From Saccharothrix australiensis (GTDB taxonomy: Bacteria; Actinomycetota; Actinomycetes; Mycobacteriales; Pseudonocardiaceae): DNA of 64,000 nucleotides. Both the position numbers and the translations under genes were made by a program. Below the pieces are notes generated by a model. That model searched no databases and was not told the origin of the DNA. It saw nothing but the letters and a program-made list of their open reading frames with translations. Where the stretch lies: NCBI RefSeq assembly GCF_003634935.1, contig NZ_RBXO01000001.1, positions 5,543,501 to 5,607,500 on the forward strand, given 5' to 3'. Of the stretch, positions 52,762-61,966 are shown piece by piece. Numbering within the stretch: position 1 is the first letter of the stretch; the number at the start of each line of letters is the position of its first letter.

Positions 52762-54246
52762 TCAGCTCACGTGCAGTGCCAGGTACAGGTCTACGCGGCA
52801 CGTGAAGTCCGAAAGGTCCGCGTTCAGTAGTTCCGCCACCCGCCCGATCCGGTAGCGCAGCGTGTTGACGTGCACGTGCAGGCGGGCGGCGGCGGTTGTC
52901 CATGAGCCCGAGCAGTCCAGGAACACGCGCAGCGTGCCGACCAGGTCGGTGCCGTGCTCGGCGTCGTAGTCCAGCACCGGGCCCAGCACCCGCCGCCGCA
53001 GCGAGCCCCGCAGCTCCTCCGGCACGCCCGCGAGCAGCAGCCGGTGCAGTGCGATCTCCTCGCCCGCCACCACGCACGTCCGGCCCGCGCGCCGCTCACC
53101 CAGCCGGCGCGCGTGCGACGCCTCCTCGGCCGCGCCCCGCAGCCCGCCCACCGCCACCGGCGACGACACGCCCACCAGCACGCGCGTCGCGCCCAGCCCC
53201 GGCTCGACGGTCCGCAGGGCCGCGCGCACCTCCTCCACCCACCCCGCCCCGGCCGGCGCGACCGCGTGCACCTCGGCGCCGACCACCCCGATCAGGGCCT
53301 GCGGCGCGACCGGGGCCAGCGCCTCCGCCAGCAGCGCCGCCACCAGCTCCACCCGCCCGTCGGACGCCGAGGCCACCAGCACCCGCAGCGGCACGTCGGT
53401 GGGCCGGCCGGCGGCCACGAGCCGGGCCGCCACGTCACCCGTGCCGGACCGCACCTCGTGCAGCAGCGGCCCGGCCGCGCGGTTCTCGATCTCCCGCGCC
53501 AGCACGACCCGCGACCGCACCACGCCGACGAGGCCGGCCAGCTCCGCCGCCACCTCGTCGCGCACCCGGTCCCCCGCCACGACCAGCACCCAGCCGGCGG
53601 TCCGGTGACCGCCGCGGTCGGGCACCGGCAGCAGCGTCTCGCCCCGCGCGACCAGCGGCTGGCGGTCGGCCCGCAGGAACTCGCGCACCAGGGCCGCCGC
53701 GTCGGGCGGCGCGGCACCCGCCACGACGTGCCCGGTGGTGGACAGCACCCGGCACGGCGCGCCCAGCTCGGTCGCGCCCGCCGCGACCAGCTCGGCGAGG
53801 CCGCCGCCCTCGGCGACGACGGTCAGCAGGCGTCGGTGCCTGCCGAGCTGGGCCCCCGCGTCGCCGACCCGCTCGGCGGCCAGCTCCCGCACCACCCGCT
53901 CGATGATGATGGCGAACGACAGGTCGACCGGCACCTCCAGCAGGGGGACGCCGTGCCGCCGGCACGCCTCCACCAGCGCGTCCGGCAGCCCGCCGCCGTC
54001 GGTGGCGGCGGCCGCCAGCGCCGCCGCCCCGGACCTCGCCAGCGCCGCCACGAAGGTCTCGCAGTCGGCCGCGGTCCGGTGCCAGAGCAGGCCGGAGAGC
54101 ACCAGCTCGCCGCCGGACAGGTACCGGCCCGGATCGGGTAGCTCGGTGCCGTACAGGCCGGTCACGACCCGGTCCGGCGACGGACCGCCGACCACCGGGC
54201 GCAACCGCAGCTCGGGCATGCGCAGCAGGGCGTCGACGCGCAACAC
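52762..54246 (-). CDS. PucR-family regulator of the purine operon
   Basis: 494 residues. N-terminal PucR domain (LRVDALLRMPELRLRPVVGG ... YLSGGELVLSGLLWH), a central region, and the C-terminal HTH (LRVFLDCSGSWTTAAARLHV then HVNTLRYRIGRVAELL). It diverges from uraH and the xanthine dehydrogenase genes, the typical target of PucR. GTG 54246 is preceded by GGGAGGAGG. Confidence 0.9.
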   Translation of the reverse strand: MLRVDALLRMPELRLRPVVGGPSPDRVVTGLYGTELPDPGRYLSGGELVLSGLLWHRTAADCETFVAALARSGAAALAAAATDGGGLPDALVEACRRHGVPLLEVPVDLSFAIIIERVVRELAAERVGDAGAQLGRHRRLLTVVAEGGGLAELVAAGATELGAPCRVLSTTGHVVAGAAPPDAAALVREFLRADRQPLVARGETLLPVPDRGGHRTAGWVLVVAGDRVRDEVAAELAGLVGVVRSRVVLAREIENRAAGPLLHEVRSGTGDVAARLVAAGRPTDVPLRVLVASASDGRVELVAALLAEALAPVAPQALIGVVGAEVHAVAPAGAGWVEEVRAALRTVEPGLGATRVLVGVSSPVAVGGLRGAAEEASHARRLGERRAGRTCVVAGEEIALHRLLLAGVPEELRGSLRRRVLGPVLDYDAEHGTDLVGTLRVFLDCSGSWTTAAARLHVHVNTLRYRIGRVAELLNADLSDFTCRVDLYLALHVS

Positions 54247-54407
54247 GGCCGCCTCCTCCCGTGGGCCACAGCGGTCCGCTTTCGTCCGATCGTGTTCGTA
54301 GGAAAGCACAAAACACCGCGTTGCAGGAGCCTGGGATTCCGGGCGCTCCGCCGTAGCCGGGCGGCCGGCGCTCCCGGTGTACTGGTGCGCGCACCGAGGG
54401 AGGACGA

Positions 54408-54704
54408 GTGACGGTCAGCACCCACGTGCTCGACGCGGGACGCGGCAGGCCCGTCGCCGGGATGGCGGTGCGGCTGGAGCGCGACGGCGAGACCGTCGCC
54501 GAGGGCCGCACGGGCGTCGACGGCCGCGTCACCGGCTGGCCGTCGGACGCGCCGGGCGTCTACCGGCTGGTGTTCGACACCGGCGGGGTCGCCCCGTTCT
54601 TCCCGGAGGTCGTGCTCGCGTTCCGGGTCACCGACCCCGACGAGCACCACCACGTGCCGCTGCTGCTGTCCCCGTTCGCGTACTCCACCTACCGGGGCAG
54701 CTGA
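54408..54704 (+). CDS. uraH: 5-hydroxyisourate hydrolase (transthyretin-like)
   Basis: 98 residues. STHVLDAGRGRPVAGMAVRL at the start and the family C-terminus SPFAYSTYRGS are diagnostic; catalytic His/Arg/Ser-Tyr positions appear present. It converts 5-hydroxyisourate, the product of urate oxidase, to OHCU. Neither urate oxidase nor OHCU decarboxylase is adjacent, which is odd. GTG start with GGGAGG upstream; the stop shares a base with the next ATG. Confidence 0.93.
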   Translation: MTVSTHVLDAGRGRPVAGMAVRLERDGETVAEGRTGVDGRVTGWPSDAPGVYRLVFDTGGVAPFFPEVVLAFRVTDPDEHHHVPLLLSPFAYSTYRGS

Positions 54705-55576
54705 TGGACTTCCTGCGGCCCGACACGGTCGCCGAGGCGCTGGCGCTCAAGGCGGAGCGGCCCGAGGCGGTGCCCATCGCGGGCGGCACGGACGTGATGG
54801 TGGAGCTGAACTTCGACCGCCGCAGGCCGGCCGCGCTGCTGGACCTGACGCGGATCGCGGAGCTGCGCGAGTGGTCGGCGGGCGACGGCGTGGTGCGCGT
54901 CGGCGCGGGCGTGCCCTACGCGCGGATCATCACCGAGCTGGGCGACCGGCTGCCGGGGCTGGCGATGGCGGCGCGCACCGTCGGCTCGCCGCAGATCCGC
55001 AACCGGGGCACGGTCGGCGGCAACCTCGGCGCGGCCTCGCCGGCCGGTGACGCGCACCCCGTGCTGCTGGCCGCGGGCGCGAGCGTGGAGGTGGCGTCCA
55101 CCCGCGGCCGCCGGCTGGTCCCGGCCACCGACTTCTACCTCGGCGTGAAGCGCACCGCGCTGGCGCCCGACGAGCTGATCACGGCCGTCCACGTGCCCGA
55201 GACCGGCGCGCCGCAGCAGTTCTCCAAGGTCGGCACGCGCAACGCGATGGTGATCGCGGTGTGCTCGTTCGCCATCGCGCTGCACCCCGCGCAGGGCCGC
55301 GTCGGCGCGGCGGTGGGCAGTGCCGCGCCGACGCCGCGCCGGGCGGCCGACGCGGAGGCGTTCCTGGCCGGCGAGCTGGCGGACGGTGACCGGTGGGCGT
55401 CGCCGCGACCGCTGCCGGACCCGGTGGTGCGGCGGTTCGGCGAGCTGGTGGCGTCGGCCGCGAGCCCGATCGACGACGTGCGCGGGTCGGCCGCGTACCG
55501 CAGGCACGCCCTGTCCGTGCTGGCCCGTCGGGCGCTGGGCTGGGCGTGGCGTGACTACACCGGGGAGGTGGGCTGA
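54704..55576 (+). CDS. Xanthine dehydrogenase FAD-binding subunit
   Basis: 290 residues of the CoxM/XdhB-like FAD family: PIAGGTDVMVELNFDRRRPA, the FAD motifs TVGSPQIRNRGTVGGNLGAA and SPAGDAHPVLLAAGASVEV. It passes electrons from the Fe-S subunit to NAD+. Coupled to uraH (TGATG) and followed within 4 bases by the 2Fe-2S subunit. Confidence 0.94.
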   Translation: MDFLRPDTVAEALALKAERPEAVPIAGGTDVMVELNFDRRRPAALLDLTRIAELREWSAGDGVVRVGAGVPYARIITELGDRLPGLAMAARTVGSPQIRNRGTVGGNLGAASPAGDAHPVLLAAGASVEVASTRGRRLVPATDFYLGVKRTALAPDELITAVHVPETGAPQQFSKVGTRNAMVIAVCSFAIALHPAQGRVGAAVGSAAPTPRRAADAEAFLAGELADGDRWASPRPLPDPVVRRFGELVASAASPIDDVRGSAAYRRHALSVLARRALGWAWRDYTGEVG

Positions 55577-55579
55577 GCC

Positions 55580-56065
55580 GTGCGCGTGCGGTTGACGGTC
55601 AACGGCGAGCAGCGCCACGCCGACGACGTCTGGGAGGGCGAGAGCCTGCTGTTCCTGCTGCGCGAGCGGCTGGGCCTGCCCGGCTCGAAGAACGCGTGCG
55701 AGCAGGGCGAGTGCGGCTCGTGCACGGTCTACCTGGACGGCCTGCCGGTGTGCGCGTGCCTGGTCGCGGCGGGCCAGGCGCAGGACCGCGAGGTGCGGAC
55801 CGTGGAGGGGTTGGCCACCGGCGACCCCGCGCGCGGCGACCGGCTCGACCCCGTCCAGGAGGCGTTCCTCGCGGCGGGCGCGGTGCAGTGCGGGTTCTGC
55901 ACGCCGGGCCTGGTGGTCGCGGCGCACGACCTGGTCGAGCGGGTGCCCCACCCGACCGACCGGGAGATCCGGGAGGCGCTGGCCGGCAACCTGTGCCGCT
56001 GCACGGGTTACGAGGCGATCCTGGCCGCCGTGCGGCTCGCCGCCCGGTGGAAGGCAGGCCGATGA
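55580..56065 (+). CDS. Xanthine dehydrogenase 2Fe-2S subunit
   Basis: 161 residues with all eight cluster cysteines: ACEQGECGSCTVYLDGLPVC for the plant-type cluster, CGFC and CRC (GNLCRCTGYEAI) for the second. It relays electrons from molybdopterin to FAD. GTG start; the stop overlaps the next frame's ATG (ATGA). Confidence 0.95.
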   Translation: MRVRLTVNGEQRHADDVWEGESLLFLLRERLGLPGSKNACEQGECGSCTVYLDGLPVCACLVAAGQAQDREVRTVEGLATGDPARGDRLDPVQEAFLAAGAVQCGFCTPGLVVAAHDLVERVPHPTDREIREALAGNLCRCTGYEAILAAVRLAARWKAGR

Positions 56066-57000
56066 CACCCACCGTGCCGGACGGGGTCGCGGTGTCCACG
56101 GTGGACGCCGATGGCACCGAGTTCCCGTTCGGGTACGTGGTGTTCGACGGTGACCGGATCACCGCCGTCGGCCCCGGCCGGGCGCCGCGACCGACCGGGC
56201 CGCACACCCGGGTCGACGGCAGCGGCTGCCTGGTCACGCCCGGCCTGGTCAACACCCACCACCACCTCTTCCAGTGGGCCACGCGCGGCCTCGCGCAGGA
56301 CGCCACCCTGTTCGAGTGGCTGACCGCGCTGTACCCCGGTGTGGCGGGGGCTGGACCCGGGTATCACGCGCGCGGCGGCGTCGGCGGGCCTGGCCCGCCT
56401 CGCGACCACCGGCTGCACGACCGCCGCCGACCACCACTACCCGTTCCCCCGCGCGGGCGGCGACCAGTTCGACGCGCTGGTGTCCGCCGGCGGGCTGCCG
56501 CCGGACGACCAGGTGGAGACCACCGACGCCGCCCTGGCGGCGACGGAGCGGGCGATCGACGCCTACCACGACCCGTCGCCCGAGGCGGTGGTGCGGGTCG
56601 CCGTCGGGCCGTGCTCGCCGTTCTCGGTGAGCCGCGAGCTGCTGACCGGCGCGGCGGAGCCGGCCCGCGCCAAGGGCGTCCGGCTGCACACCCACCTCGC
56701 CGAGATCACCGACGAGGAGGGACCGGCACCGCGCCGGGTTCGGCCGCACCCCCGTCGAGCACGCCGAGGCCACCGGCTGGCCAGCTCGCCGACCTCGCCG
56801 TGTGGCGGCTCGACGGCCCGGACCACGCGGGCATCGACGACCCGGTGGCCGCGCTGGTCCTCGGTCCGCGACCGGTGGTGGAGCTGCTGGTGGTCGGCGG
56901 CCGGACCGTGGTGGCCGGCGGCGAGCTGCGGACCGCGTCCGACACCGCGCTCGCCAGGGACCTGCGCGCGGCGAGCGCCCGCCTGAAGGAGGCCCGATGA
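56062..57000 (+). pseudogene. 8-oxoguanine/guanine deaminase-like amidohydrolase, frameshifted and deleted
   Basis: Begins intact from ATG 56062 with the metal motif VTPGLVNTHHHLFQWATRGL. One extra G near 56338 shifts the frame: VWRGLDPGITRAAASAGLAR, ATTGCTTAADHHYPFPR and VRLHTHLAEITDEEG continue in the next frame. A second shift near 56733 gives FGRTPVEHAEATGW in the third frame. At about 56780 this joins directly to LADLAVWRLDGPDHAGIDDP in the first frame. Between those two segments homologues carry about 140-150 further residues, including metal/catalytic His and Asp, all missing. The product cannot be active. The reading frames on both sides are intact xdh genes. Confidence 0.88.
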
Positions 57001-59243
57001 GCCCGTCACCCACCGGACTCGCCCCGTCCGCGGTCGGCGTCGTCGGCACCGACTCGCCGCGCCCGGACGGCCACCTCAAGGTGCGCGGCGAGTTCGCCTT
57101 CGCCTCGGACCTGTGGCACGAGGACATGATCTGGGGCGCGACCCTGCGCAGCCCCCACCCGCACGCCAGGATCACGTCGGTCGACGTGGGCGACGCGCTG
57201 GCGGTGCCCGGCGTGCACGCGGTGCTGACGCACCGGGACGTGCCGGGCCGCAACCGGTACGGGCTGGAGCACAAGGACCAGCCGGTGCTGGCCGAGGACG
57301 TGGTGCGCTACCAGGGCGAGCCGGTGGCGCTGGTCGGCGCGGACCACCCGGAGACGGCGCTGCGCGCGATGAAGCGCATCCGCGTGGCGTACGAGGTGCT
57401 GCCGCCGGTCGTGGACATGGAGACCGCGCTGGACGCGCCCCCGCTGCACCCCGGCGGGAACCTGGTGCGGCACGTGCCGGTGCGGCGCGGCGACCAGGCG
57501 GCCCGCGCCGAGGTCGTCGTCACCGGCCGGTACGAGGTCGGCATGCAGGACCAGGCATTCCTGGGCCCGGAGTCGGGCCTGGCGGTGCCCGCCGAGGACG
57601 GCGGCGTCGACCTGTACGTGGCGACCCAGTGGCTGCACGTCGACCAGGCGCAGGTCGCGGTCGCGCTGGGGATGCCGCTGGAGCGGGTGCGGCTGACGCT
57701 GGCGGGTGTCGGCGGCGCGTTCGGCGGGCGCGAGGACCTGTCGATGCAGATCCACGCGTGCCTGCTGGCGCTGCACACCGGCAAGCCCACCAAGATGGTC
57801 TACAACCGCGAGGAGTCGTTCTACGGCCACGTGCACCGGCACCCGGCGGTGCTGCACTACGAGCACGGCGCGGACCGCACCGGGAAGCTGGTGTACGTCA
57901 AGGCGAGGATCGTCCTGGACGGCGGCGCGTACGCGTCCAGCACCCCGGCGGTGGTCGCGAACGCCGCGACGCTCGGCGTGGGCCCGTACGAGGTCGAGAA
58001 CGTGACCGTCGACTGCTGGGGCGTCTACACCAACAACCCGCCGTGCGGCGCGATGCGCGGGTTCGGCGCGGTGCAGGCCGCGTTCGGCTACGAGTCCCAG
58101 ATGGACCGGCTCGCCGAGGCGCTGGGCGTGGACCCGGTGGCGGTGCGGGTGCGCAACGCCCTGTCCGAGGGCTCGGTGATGCCGACCGGTCAGGTGGTCG
58201 ACTCGCCCGCGCCGGTCGCGCGGCTGCTGGAACTGGTGCGGGACAAGCCGCTGCCGCCGCCGCCCGGCGCGCTGGACCTGCGCGACGTGCCCGGCGGCGT
58301 CGCCAACACCACCCACGGCGAGGGCGTCGTGCGCGGGATCGGCTACGCGGTCGGTGTCAAGAACATCTGCTTCTCCGAGGGTTACGACGACTACTCGACG
58401 GTGCGGCTGCGGCTCCAGGTCGTCAACGGCGAACCGGTCGTGTCGGCGCACACCGCCGCGTGCGAGGTGGGCCAAGGGCTGGTGACGGTCATCCAGCAGG
58501 TCGTGCGCACGGAGCTGGGCGTGGACAAGGTCGTGCTGCTGCCACCGGACACCTCGATCGGCAACGGCGGCTCCACCTCCGCGTCCCGGCAGACCTACGT
58601 GACCGGTGGCGCGGTGCGGGCCGCGTGCGCCGCGGTCGCCGCGCGGCTGGCCGAGCGGTCGGCCGGCCGGGACGCGGACCTCGTCGAGCTGCTGGGCGAC
58701 GACGTGATCGACGAGACCGCGGAGTGGCGGCACCGGGCGACCGAGCCGCTCGACCCGGTGACCGGGCAGGGCGACGCGCACGTGCAGTACGGGTTCGCCG
58801 CGCACCGCGCCGTGGTGGACGTGGACGTGGAGCTGGGCCTGGTGAAGGTGGTGGAGCTGGCCTGCGCGCAGGACGTCGGCAAGGCGGTCAACCCGAGGGC
58901 CGTGCTGGGCCAGATCCACGGCGGCTCGGCGCAGGGCCTCGGCCTCGCGGTGATGGAGGAGATCCTCACCGACGGCGGACGGGTGCGGAACCCGTCGTTC
59001 ACCGACTACTTGATCCCGACCGCGCTGGACATGCCGCCGATGACCGTGGACGTGTTGGAGCTGGCCGACCCGAACGCGCCCTACGGCCTGCGCGGCGTGG
59101 GCGAGCCGCCGACGATCTCGGCCACGCCCGCCATCGTCGCGGCCATCCGGGCGGCGACCGGTCTGCCGCTGGCCCGCGTCCCGGTCCGCCCGGAGCACCT
59201 GTGCGCGCTCCCCGGCCCGGAGGAGGGCGGGACCGGGCGGTGA
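56997..59243 (+). CDS. Xanthine dehydrogenase molybdopterin-binding subunit
   Basis: 748 residues. VGGAFGGREDLSMQIHACLL, GAMRGFGAVQAAFGYESQMD and the C-terminal GVGEPPTISATPAIVAAIRA with the catalytic glutamate region are the Mo-hydroxylase motifs. Oxidises hypoxanthine to xanthine to urate. GAAGGAGG precedes ATG 56997, which overlaps the pseudogene's stop, so translation should not depend on the broken gene. It completes a three-subunit enzyme. Confidence 0.95.
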   Translation: MSPSPTGLAPSAVGVVGTDSPRPDGHLKVRGEFAFASDLWHEDMIWGATLRSPHPHARITSVDVGDALAVPGVHAVLTHRDVPGRNRYGLEHKDQPVLAEDVVRYQGEPVALVGADHPETALRAMKRIRVAYEVLPPVVDMETALDAPPLHPGGNLVRHVPVRRGDQAARAEVVVTGRYEVGMQDQAFLGPESGLAVPAEDGGVDLYVATQWLHVDQAQVAVALGMPLERVRLTLAGVGGAFGGREDLSMQIHACLLALHTGKPTKMVYNREESFYGHVHRHPAVLHYEHGADRTGKLVYVKARIVLDGGAYASSTPAVVANAATLGVGPYEVENVTVDCWGVYTNNPPCGAMRGFGAVQAAFGYESQMDRLAEALGVDPVAVRVRNALSEGSVMPTGQVVDSPAPVARLLELVRDKPLPPPPGALDLRDVPGGVANTTHGEGVVRGIGYAVGVKNICFSEGYDDYSTVRLRLQVVNGEPVVSAHTAACEVGQGLVTVIQQVVRTELGVDKVVLLPPDTSIGNGGSTSASRQTYVTGGAVRAACAAVAARLAERSAGRDADLVELLGDDVIDETAEWRHRATEPLDPVTGQGDAHVQYGFAAHRAVVDVDVELGLVKVVELACAQDVGKAVNPRAVLGQIHGGSAQGLGLAVMEEILTDGGRVRNPSFTDYLIPTALDMPPMTVDVLELADPNAPYGLRGVGEPPTISATPAIVAAIRAATGLPLARVPVRPEHLCALPGPEEGGTGR

Positions 59244-59310
59244 CGGCCGCGCCGGGCGGTGCGCGGGTCCGTGCGACTCGGTCGACGGAGGACCGCCGCG
59301 TTCCCGGCTG

Positions 59311-59365
59311 CCCGCGTGCCCGGCAGCCCGCGTGCCCGGCAGCCCGCGTGCCCGGCAGCCCGCGC
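59311..59365 (+). repeat. 16-bp tandem repeat, about 3.5 copies
   Basis: CCCGCGTGCCCGGCAG at 59311, 59327 and 59343 plus a partial copy at 59359. CAGCCCGCGCTCGT at its right end (59356-59369) reappears at 59421-59434 in the last codons of the response regulator, suggesting local slippage or duplication. Confidence 0.85.
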
Positions 59366-59409
59366 TCGTGGGCCGCCCCCCGTGCGCGGCTGCCCGGCGC
59401 GGCCGGCCG

Positions 59410-60027
59410 TCACACCCCCAGCAGCCCGCGCTCGTAGGCCACCGCCACCGCCGCGGCCCGGTCCTTCACCCCGAGCTTGGCGTAGACGTGCACCAGGTGC
59501 GTCTTCACCGTCGCCTCGCTGATGAACAGCCGGGCCGCCGCCTCGCGGTTGGTGCACCCGCGCGCGATCAGCCCGAGCACCTCGACCTCCCGGTCGCTCA
59601 ACGGCTCGGCCGCCGGCGTCCGCACCTGGCCCACGAGCCGCGTGGCCACCGACGGCGACAGCACCGCCTCGCCGCGGGCCGCCGACCGCACCGCGCGGAA
59701 CAGCTCGTCGCGCGGCGTGTCCTTGAGCAGGTAGCCGGTCGCGCCCGCCTTGATCGCGGGCAGCACGTCGCTGTCGGTGTCGTAGGTGGTCAGCACCAGC
59801 ACGCGGGCGGGCACGTCGCCCAGCCGCCCGATCGCGGTCACCCCGTCCACACCCGGCATCCGCAGGTCCATCAGCACGACGTCCGGGTTCCGCGCCCGCA
59901 CCACGGACTCGGCCTCCGCGCCGTCCGCCGCCTCGCCGACCACGTCGATGTCGCCCGCCGCCGCGAGCATCCCGCGCAGCCCGTCCCGCACCACGGGGTG
60001 GTCGTCCACGATCACGACCCGGATCAC
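59410..60027 (-). CDS. NarL/LuxR-family response regulator
   Basis: 205 residues. Receiver (VIVDDHPVVRDGL, phosphoacceptor in DVVLMDLRMPGVDG, TYDTDSDVL, lysine YLLKDTP) and LuxR HTH (LSDREVEVLGLIARGCTNRE, ATVKTHLVHVYAKLGV). GTG 60027 overlaps the kinase stop by 4 bases. Likely controls the ABC transporter upstream in the same operon. Confidence 0.95.
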   Translation of the reverse strand: MIRVVIVDDHPVVRDGLRGMLAAAGDIDVVGEAADGAEAESVVRARNPDVVLMDLRMPGVDGVTAIGRLGDVPARVLVLTTYDTDSDVLPAIKAGATGYLLKDTPRDELFRAVRSAARGEAVLSPSVATRLVGQVRTPAAEPLSDREVEVLGLIARGCTNREAAARLFISEATVKTHLVHVYAKLGVKDRAAAVAVAYERGLLGV

Positions 60028-61223
60028 CGCGCCACCTCCGCCGGGATCGCGGGCACCGACGCCGACACCGCCGTGCCGCCGCCGGGCTCCGACTCGACCG
60101 CCAGCGAACCCGCCAGCCGCGCCACCCGCTGCCGCATCCCGAGGAGGCCGTAACCGCCGGTCGGCCGCTCCGGGTCGAACCCCGCGCCGTCGTCGCGGAC
60201 GTCCAGCGTCACCACGTCCTCCATGTACGACAGGGTGAGCCCGACGCGGTCCGCCGACGCGTGCTTGGCCACGTTGGACAGCGCCTCCTGCGCGGTGCGC
60301 AGCAGGGCGACCTCCACCTCGGGGTGCAGGGGCCGCGCCGCGCCCGTCGTGGACACCGCGACGGGCACGCCCGTCTGGTCGGTCCAGCCCGTCACCACCT
60401 CGACGAGGGCGTCGGGCAGGTTGGCGCCCTCCAGCGCGGGCGGGCGCAGCGCGTGCACGGAACGGCGTGCCTCGGCCAGGTTCTCCCGCGCCAGCCGCAA
60501 CGCCGTCCCGACGCGGTGCGACGGCCGGTCCTCGGCCTGGAGCTGGGTGATGATGCCGGTGAGCCCCTGGGCGAGCGTGTCGTGGATCTCGCCCGCCAGG
60601 CGCTGCCGCTCGTCCAGCACGCCCGCCTCGCGCGCCTGGATGAGCAGCTGGGCGTGCAGGCCGGCGTTCTCCTCCATCATCGCCGCCAGCTCCGCGACCA
60701 TCTCCTTGCGCCGCCGCGACTGCTCGGCGGTGATGTGCCCGAGGAAGGTGAAGGTGATCGCGATCGTCACGATGAACACGACGATGAGCGCGAAGACCGC
60801 GATCGCCGCCGGTTCGGCCGGCGGCAGGCCGCCGTGCAGCGCGGTGGCGGCGAGCACCGCGTTGGCGACGACGCCGGCCACCTTGCGCCACCCCGGCAGC
60901 AGCTCGATCGCGAACACGTACCCGGCGAAGGAGAAGAACCCGAACACCGGGTCGCGCAGCCCCAGCACGCCGTAGCAGACCAGCACGCCCAGGAAGAACA
61001 CCGTCATCAGGCCGTCGCGCGACCGCCACCGCGGGTGCAGCGTGTACCACCACAGCATCCACAGCGCGGTCGCGGCGGCGACGGCGAGGTTGATCGCGCG
61101 GTCCCCCGCGCCGTCCGCGGTGAGCAGCGCGTACATCACCGTCGGCAGCACGAGGGCGAAGTAGGGCACGACGTGGCCCGCGACCTCCAGCCGCCGCTCC
61201 CAGACGTCCAGCCGGTCTGCCAC
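60024..61223 (-). CDS. Sensor histidine kinase (HisKA_3 type)
   Basis: 399 residues. About five N-terminal membrane helices (VVPYFALVLPTVMYALLTAD ... IAVFALIVVFIVTIAITFTF), then the HisKA_3 H-box ERQRLAGEIHDTLAQGLTGI and HATPase (RTAQEALSNVAKHASADRV, LDVRDDGAGFDPER, GYGLLGMRQR). No large extracellular loop, so it probably senses the membrane or the linked transporter. GTG 61223 lies 9 bases after the permease stop with GGGAG upstream. Confidence 0.92.
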   Translation of the reverse strand: MADRLDVWERRLEVAGHVVPYFALVLPTVMYALLTADGAGDRAINLAVAAATALWMLWWYTLHPRWRSRDGLMTVFFLGVLVCYGVLGLRDPVFGFFSFAGYVFAIELLPGWRKVAGVVANAVLAATALHGGLPPAEPAAIAVFALIVVFIVTIAITFTFLGHITAEQSRRRKEMVAELAAMMEENAGLHAQLLIQAREAGVLDERQRLAGEIHDTLAQGLTGIITQLQAEDRPSHRVGTALRLARENLAEARRSVHALRPPALEGANLPDALVEVVTGWTDQTGVPVAVSTTGAARPLHPEVEVALLRTAQEALSNVAKHASADRVGLTLSYMEDVVTLDVRDDGAGFDPERPTGGYGLLGMRQRVARLAGSLAVESEPGGGTAVSASVPAIPAEVAR

Positions 61224-61231
61224 CTGCGCAC

Positions 61232-61966
61232 CTACTCCCAGCGGAAGGACTTCGCCGCGACGGTACCCGCCGCCAGCGCCGTCACCGCGAGGATGCCCAG
61301 GTGCACCGGGCTGGGCGCGGCGCCCAACCACGCCTCCTGGAGCGCGCCCACGCCCGGCGGCAGGTGCTCCCCCACCCGCACCAGGAAGTCCGGCATCAGG
61401 AAGCGCGGCAGGTACGCGCCGCCGAAGAACATGACCAGCATGAAGACCGCGGTGGCCCACCCACCCGCGGACCGGGCCGTCGGCGCCCACGCGGCGATCA
61501 GCAGCCCCAGCGCGGACAGCGACAGCAGCCCGAGCAGGAACGCGGCGGCGAACCCGAGCGGGTGGTGCGGCAGGTCGATGTCGAACACCGCCTTGCACAC
61601 CACCATGAGCAGCCCGATCGACAGCACGCCCGCGATCAGGTTGACCACGACCTGGGCGACGAGCAGCCGGGCGGGGTGGACCGGTGTGGTGGAGAAGCGG
61701 CGCAGCACGCCCTTCTCCCGGTAGGTCGCGACGGTGGCGGGCAGCCTGTTCAGGCCGAGGAACGCCAGCGCGATGACGACCAGCGTGGACACGTAGGCGT
61801 CGATGAAGCGCTGGTCGCCGAAGTTGGGGTCGGGCGTGCGCAGCGCCGGCACCGCGCCCAGCACCAGCAGCAGCGCGGTCGGGAAGAAGACCGCGAACGC
61901 CACCATGCCCGGCTCGCGGAGGAACAGCGCCCACTCGGTCCTGACGATCCTGATCACGGTGCTCAC
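61232..61966 (-). CDS. ABC-2 type transporter permease
   Basis: 244 residues, six hydrophobic segments. RTEWALFLREPGMVAFAVFF at the start and EKGVLRRFSTTPVHPARLLV are typical of DrrB-like ABC-2 permeases. Works with the ATPase encoded just upstream (GTGA overlap). Probable substrates are drugs, lipids or peptides; not resolvable from sequence. Confidence 0.92.
   Translation of the reverse strand: MSTVIRIVRTEWALFLREPGMVAFAVFFPTALLLVLGAVPALRTPDPNFGDQRFIDAYVSTLVVIALAFLGLNRLPATVATYREKGVLRRFSTTPVHPARLLVAQVVVNLIAGVLSIGLLMVVCKAVFDIDLPHHPLGFAAAFLLGLLSLSALGLLIAAWAPTARSAGGWATAVFMLVMFFGGAYLPRFLMPDFLVRVGEHLPPGVGALQEAWLGAAPSPVHLGILAVTALAAGTVAAKSFRWE

Noticed and set aside
56999..59198. Long minus-strand open frame opposite the xanthine dehydrogenase molybdenum subunit
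   Set aside because: His/Arg-rich composition typical of an antisense shadow; the plus strand encodes a full Mo-hydroxylase.
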